Shown here in pieces: positions 42,265 to 45,742 of a DNA stretch of 45,742 bases. The notes under the pieces were generated by a model that had not been told where the DNA came from, did not search any database, and saw only the letters and a program-made list of their open reading frames with translations. Both the position numbers and the translations under genes were made by a program. Origin of the DNA: Streptomyces rubellomurinus. GTDB lineage: Bacteria; Actinomycetota; Actinomycetes; Streptomycetales; Streptomycetaceae. Positions within the stretch are counted from its first letter, which is position 1. The number at the start of each line of letters is the position of its first letter. The stretch spans positions 1 through 45,742 of the forward strand of contig NZ_JZKH01000066.1 of NCBI RefSeq assembly GCF_000961885.1, read 5' to 3'.

Positions 42265-43050
42265 GTGCCGTCCACCACCACCCGTTTCGCCCCGCTCGCC
42301 CGGATCGTCCGCGGCAGCGGCCCCGGCCTGCTGCTCGCGCACGGCGCCGCCGGCAGCGCCGCCGGGAACTGGGGCCCGCTGCTGCCCGACCTCGCCGCCC
42401 ACCGCACCGTCGTCGCCCCCGACTACCCCGGCTCCGGCGACAGCCCGTACGAGCCGGGCGAGCCCACCCTGGACGAGTACGCCGACCGGCTGGTCGCCGC
42501 CGCCGACGAGGAGGGCCTGACCGACTTCGACGTGGCCGGCTACTCGCTGGGCGCCGCCGTCGCCGTCCGGATCGCCACCCGGCACCCGGAGCGGGTCCGC
42601 TCGCTGCTGCTCGTCGCGGGCCTGGCCGGCGGATCGGCCCGGCAGAGCGCACTGTCGGAGACGATGGTGCGCCTGCGCGACCGGCCGGCCGAGCTCGCCG
42701 ACCTGATGCTCACCGTCGTCTTCGGCCACAGCTGGGTGGACGCGCTGCCCGCCGACCGGCTGGCGGAGCTGCGGCAGGCGCTCAACTCCCCGCAGCCGGA
42801 CGGCTTCCCGCAGCAGTTCCGGCTCGCCGCCCGGACGGACGTGCGCGCCGAGCTGGCCTCCGTCGCGGTGCCCGCCACGGTCGTCGGCGCCGCCGAAGAC
42901 ATGCTCGTCCAGCCCGCCCAGCACCGCCTGCTGGCCGCGGGCATCCCCGGCGCCCGCTACGTCGAACTCCCCTGCGGGCACCTGCCGATGGTCGAGGCAC
43001 TGCCCCAACTGCGCGACGTCGTCCTGGACTTCCTGAAGCCGGGATCCTGA
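42265..43050 (+). CDS. Alpha/beta hydrolase
   Basis: 261 aa. LLLAHGAAGSAAGNWGPLLP (oxyanion region), DYPGSGDS, nucleophile elbow GYSLGA with Ser94, an Asp in VVGAAEDMLV and the His in ELPCGHLPMVE complete the triad. Substrate unknown; similar proteins include haloperoxidase-like and esterase-like enzymes. GTG 42265 follows GAGGAGC. A perfect 13-bp hairpin separates it from the MerR-type gene on the same strand. Confidence 0.88.
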   Translation: MPSTTTRFAPLARIVRGSGPGLLLAHGAAGSAAGNWGPLLPDLAAHRTVVAPDYPGSGDSPYEPGEPTLDEYADRLVAAADEEGLTDFDVAGYSLGAAVAVRIATRHPERVRSLLLVAGLAGGSARQSALSETMVRLRDRPAELADLMLTVVFGHSWVDALPADRLAELRQALNSPQPDGFPQQFRLAARTDVRAELASVAVPATVVGAAEDMLVQPAQHRLLAAGIPGARYVELPCGHLPMVEALPQLRDVVLDFLKPGS

Positions 43051-43068
43051 AGGACCGGGCCGCCGGAC

Positions 43069-43099
43069 GGCCGCGGCCGGGAACACCCCGGCCGCGGCC
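43069..43099 (+). terminator. Perfect 13-bp hairpin between hydrolase and MerR genes
   Basis: GGCCGCGGCCGGG (43069-43081) pairs fully with CCCGGCCGCGGCC (43087-43099) around loop AACAC. It is 18 bp after the hydrolase stop and 15 bp before the MerR start, so it may both end the first message and mask the start of the second. Confidence 0.7.
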
Positions 43100-43114
43100 C
43101 GCGTTCGCCCCGTC

Positions 43115-43486
43115 ATGCGCATCGGAGAACTCGCCCGCCTGACCGGGGTATCCGCCCGGCTGCTCCGCTACTACGAGGAGCAGGGCCTGCTCCGGCCCGC
43201 CCGCACCGCGGCCGGCTACCGCGAGTACGGCGAGGAGGACACCGTACGGGTGCGGCAGATCCGCAGCCTGCTCGCCGCCGGGCTGCCCACCCGGGTCATC
43301 GCCGAGACCCTGCCCTGCGCCACCGGCCCGGTCCCCGCCCTGGTCGCCTGCCCGGACCTGCTCGCCACCCTGCGCGGCGAACTCGCCGACCTCGACGCCC
43401 GGATCGAGGACCTCACCCGCAGCCGCCGGGCGCTCTCCCACTACCTGGCCGGCGCGCACGCGCCCGGCGAGGAGCGCGCGGCCTGA
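43115..43486 (+). CDS. MerR-family transcriptional regulator
   Basis: 123 aa. Winged HTH at residues 1-38 (MRIGELARLTGVSARLLRYYEEQGLLRP..GYREY), then the dimerisation helix and a conserved-looking LPCATGPVPALVACPDLLATL loop with Cys68 and Cys79, then a coiled coil (GELADLDARIEDLTRSRRAL). The two cysteines could sense metal or redox state, but this spacing is common in actinomycete MerR proteins of unknown signal. No Shine-Dalgarno is seen; the hairpin ends just upstream. Confidence 0.88.
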   Translation: MRIGELARLTGVSARLLRYYEEQGLLRPARTAAGYREYGEEDTVRVRQIRSLLAAGLPTRVIAETLPCATGPVPALVACPDLLATLRGELADLDARIEDLTRSRRALSHYLAGAHAPGEERAA

Positions 43487-43496
43487 CCGGCCGGGC

Positions 43497-43539
43497 GGAG
43501 CCGAGGCCCGACGGGACGTAGGTCCCGACCCTCGGCTCC
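43497..43539 (+). terminator. Terminator after the MerR gene
   Basis: GGAGCCGAGG (43497-43506) pairs with CCTCGGCTCC (43530-43539). An inner GGGAC/GTCCC stem extends it. It lies 11 bp after the stop. Confidence 0.75.
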
Positions 43540-43628
43540 CCCGGCGCGCCCTCCACCCGCTCACCGCGCGGACTGGACATAGTGCGACATACCGCTTGAA
43601 CCCGCGAGCATGTCGAGAGGTCCACCCG

Positions 43629-45272
43629 ATGAGCAGCCAACCGCCGCAGACCGACCAGCGCGTGAAGGAGCCCGACGAACCCGCCGGCACCCTCCCCACC
43701 GACCGGACGGTGTTCGGCGTCAGCGCCGTGCTCGTCCTCGGCGTCGTCGCCTGGGGCGTGTTCGCCGAGGACTCCCTGGGCAGCACCTCCAGCACCGCGC
43801 TCGGCTGGGTGCTGCACAACTTCGGCTGGCTGTTCACCGTCGCCGCCGACGTCTTCCTCGCCCTCACCGTGCTGCTCGCCTTCAGCCGCTTCGGCCGCAT
43901 CCGGCTCGGCCGCGACGACGACGAACCGGAGTTCTCCACCCTCGCCTGGGTCGCCATGATGTTCAGCGCCGGCATGGGCATCGGCCTGATGTTCTACGGC
44001 GTCGGCGAACCGCTCCAGCTGTTCGCCGCCCCGCAGCCCGGCTCCGGCCTCGAACCGCAGAGCGCGGCCGCCGCCCAGCAGGCCCTGGAGTTCTCGCTCT
44101 TCCACTGGACGCTGCACCCCTGGGCGATCTACGCGGTCGGCGGCCTCGCCCTCGCCTACACCACCTTCCGCAAGGGCCGCGGCAACCGCGTCTCCGCCGC
44201 CTTCGTCCCGCTGATCGGGCAGCGCGGCGCCGACGGCCTGCCCGGGAAGGCCATCGACCTGCTGGCCGTGTTCGCCACCGTCTTCGGCTCCGCGACCAGC
44301 CTCGGCCTCGGCGCGCTCCAGGTCGCGGACGGGCTCGGCTACATCTCCTCCGTCCGCAACACCCAGAACGCCCAGCTCGTCATCATCGGCTCGCTCACCG
44401 CCGCCTTCGTGCTCTCCGCCTTCTCCGGCGTGCACAAGGGCGTCAAGTGGCTGTCCACCGCGAACGTCGTGCTCGCCTCGCTGATCATGCTGTTCGTCTT
44501 CCTCTTCGGGCCCTCGGTGTTCGTCCTGGACTCGATCCCGTCCACGGTCGGCGGCTACCTCTCCGACCTGCTCGGCATGTCCACCCAGACCGGGGCGTTC
44601 ACCGACGAGAGCTGGCTCGGCAGTTGGACGATCTTCTACTGGGCCTGGTGGCTCTCCTGGGCGCCCTTCGTCGGCACCTTCATCGCCCGCATCTCGCGCG
44701 GCCGCACCATCCGGCAGTTCCTGCTCGGGGTGCTGCTCGTGCCCAGCGGAGCCACCGTCATCTGGTTCTGCGTCATGGGCGGCACCGCGATCCGGCTCGT
44801 CACCACGGGCGCCGCCGACCTCGTCGCCACCATCCCGCGCGGCGCCGAGGCCTCGCTGTTCGAGATGCTGCGCTCGCTGCCGCTCGGCTCCGTCACCAGC
44901 GTCGTCGCGGTCCTGCTGGTGATGACCTTCTTCATCACCAGCGCCGACTCCGCCTCCCTCGTGCTCGGCTCCCTCTCCAGCCGGGGCTCGCTCCACCCCC
45001 GCACCTGGCTGGTCGTCGTCTGGGGCGTGCTGATGGGCGGGGTCGCCGCCGCCCTGCTGCTCGCCGGCGGGCTCACCGCGCTGCAGAACGCCACCATCCT
45101 GGTCGCGCTGCCCTTCGTCGTGGTGATGCTGCTGCTGTGCGTCTCCCTGGTGAAGGAACTGCGCGAGGACCCGGCCGCCGGGCCCTCCCGCCTGCACCCC
45201 TCGCACGGCCTGCGCGACGCCGTCCGGGTCGCCGTCGGCGAAGCCCTCGCCGACCAACGAACCCGCCGCTGA
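43629..45272 (+). CDS. BCCT-family betaine/choline/carnitine transporter
   Basis: 547 aa with about 12 membrane helices. GMGIGLMFYGVGEPL, FHWTLHPWAIYAVGGL and the signature stretch WAWWLSWAPFVGTFIARISRGRTIRQF define the family; ITSADSASLVLGSLSS is in the last third. BCCT proteins import quaternary ammonium compatible solutes with Na+ or H+. The GMGIGLMF Met-rich motif in helix 3 is that of the glycine-betaine transporters. ATG 43629 follows GAGAGG. A TGGACA element (43574-43579) may be the -35. A terminator follows. Confidence 0.93.
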   Translation: MSSQPPQTDQRVKEPDEPAGTLPTDRTVFGVSAVLVLGVVAWGVFAEDSLGSTSSTALGWVLHNFGWLFTVAADVFLALTVLLAFSRFGRIRLGRDDDEPEFSTLAWVAMMFSAGMGIGLMFYGVGEPLQLFAAPQPGSGLEPQSAAAAQQALEFSLFHWTLHPWAIYAVGGLALAYTTFRKGRGNRVSAAFVPLIGQRGADGLPGKAIDLLAVFATVFGSATSLGLGALQVADGLGYISSVRNTQNAQLVIIGSLTAAFVLSAFSGVHKGVKWLSTANVVLASLIMLFVFLFGPSVFVLDSIPSTVGGYLSDLLGMSTQTGAFTDESWLGSWTIFYWAWWLSWAPFVGTFIARISRGRTIRQFLLGVLLVPSGATVIWFCVMGGTAIRLVTTGAADLVATIPRGAEASLFEMLRSLPLGSVTSVVAVLLVMTFFITSADSASLVLGSLSSRGSLHPRTWLVVVWGVLMGGVAAALLLAGGLTALQNATILVALPFVVVMLLLCVSLVKELREDPAAGPSRLHPSHGLRDAVRVAVGEALADQRTRR

Positions 45273-45283
45273 CCTGGGCATAC

Positions 45284-45310
45284 GCCCCACCCGCAGCCGG
45301 GGTGGGGCGG
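45284..45310 (+). terminator. Hairpin after the BCCT gene
   Basis: CGCCCCACCC (45284-45293) pairs perfectly with GGGTGGGGCG (45301-45310) around a 7-nt loop, 11 bp after the stop. Confidence 0.75.
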
Positions 45311-45393
45311 GTGCGACCAACCGACGCCCAACCCCCGTCCGGACTTCACCCGCGCGTACCGACCGTTCACACCGCACTGGAACCCTCCCTGTC

Positions 45394-45576
45394 ATGAACG
45401 CCAGCCCTCCGACGCCCTACCAGGAACCGCGCTTCCCGCTGCCCCAGCGCCACCGCCGCCTGCTCGCCTGCACCGCCGTCCTCGCCTCCATCGCCCTCGG
45501 CACCTTCGGCGTCGGCGCCACCGTGGAGACCGTCCGGCACGGCACGGCGACCACCGCCGCCACCGCGAGCAAGTAA
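45394..45576 (+). CDS. Small membrane protein, unknown function
   Basis: 60 aa. A basic, Pro-rich N-terminus (PRFPLPQRHRR) is followed by one hydrophobic segment LLACTAVLASIALGTFGVGATVETV. It could be a single-pass membrane peptide or a secreted small protein. Two hairpins frame it (45284-45310 and 45607-45634), which supports a separate unit. No strong Shine-Dalgarno. Similar short membrane ORFs are frequent in actinomycetes; existence as a gene is moderately supported. Confidence 0.55.
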   Translation: MNASPPTPYQEPRFPLPQRHRRLLACTAVLASIALGTFGVGATVETVRHGTATTAATASK

Positions 45577-45606
45577 CCGGCCCGCCCCCTTCTCGACCCC
45601 TCCCCG

Positions 45607-45634
45607 GCACCGCCGTCCCACCCGGAGGCGGTGC
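45607..45634 (+). terminator. Hairpin after the small membrane protein
   Basis: GCACCGCC (45607-45614) pairs with GGCGGTGC (45627-45634), 31 bp after the stop at 45576. Confidence 0.6.
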
Positions 45635-45682
45635 TCTCGGCTTTCCGGCGCGCTCTCCCACGCCCCGCCTCGGCGGCGGCGC

Positions 45683-45709
45683 GTGAGGCCCGTGAGGCCC
45701 GTGAGGCCC
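45683..45709 (+). repeat. 9-bp tandem repeat GTGAGGCCC x3
   Basis: Three exact direct copies near the window end, in apparently non-coding sequence (45577-45742 has no supported gene). Confidence 0.85.
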
Positions 45710-45742
45710 GCGCGGGCGCTACGGGCGGGGGCGGTCCCGGGG

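Overview
This window reads as a chromosomal segment of a high-GC, mycelial actinomycete, most likely Streptomycetaceae (Streptomyces or Kitasatospora). The support is a very high third-position GC, frequent GTG starts, many overlapping ATGA/GTGA gene junctions, and gene families typical of that group: the EgtABCD ergothioneine set, a GlcP-type sugar permease, a bacterial nitric oxide synthase, a Gram-positive Tad pilus locus with a LysM/BTAD protein, and a SWIM zinc finger/DUF6493-type pair. I see no tRNA or rRNA gene, transposase, phage gene, CRISPR array or replication origin.

Layout. 1-5.6 kb: the 3' part of a PLP-dependent C-S lyase/aminotransferase-like gene, then a regulatory-looking gap and the ergothioneine operon egtA-egtB-egtC-egtD. 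5.8-8.7 kb: an MFS hexose permease and a stand-alone nitric oxide synthase oxygenase. 8.7-13 kb: a TetR regulator divergent from an acyl-CoA dehydrogenase/thiolase/SDR fatty-acid oxidation operon. 13.1-14.6 kb: a secreted S53 (sedolisin) peptidase. 14.7-31.9 kb: a block of minus-strand genes, interrupted by one plus-strand HAD-like gene. Its core is a Tad/Flp pilus locus (SAF-domain CpaB, CpaE/TadZ, TadA ATPase, TadB, TadC, a pilin-like protein, two TadE-like and one TadG-like protein) plus secreted proteins and a large membrane LysM protein with a cytosolic BTAD-like end. Related, apparently catalytically degenerate, caspase-like proteins lie on both outer flanks. 32-45.7 kb: a mixed housekeeping/accessory region with a PNPOx-like flavoprotein, MaoC hydratase, metallo-beta-lactamase-fold hydrolase, the DUF6493-like/SWIM pair, thioesterase II, a KstR-like TetR, a sulfite-oxidase-family enzyme, an alpha/beta hydrolase, a MerR regulator, a BCCT transporter and a small membrane peptide.

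The most unusual non-coding signal is a family of intergenic elements built from exact 7-bp steps (12047-12179, 14588-14692 and 34528-34632; a simpler related tract at 42211-42252). Units of the form NNNNCAG on one arm face NNNCTGT-type units on the other around a shared core unit. The elements fold into long hairpins and two of them sit at convergent gene ends. I do not recognise this family. Other observations worth following are the paired pseudo-caspase proteins around the Tad operon, repeated TerD-like VSLxK motifs in one of them, an 11-bp phased triple direct repeat before egtA, and an 11-bp phased degenerate repeat after the thioesterase gene.
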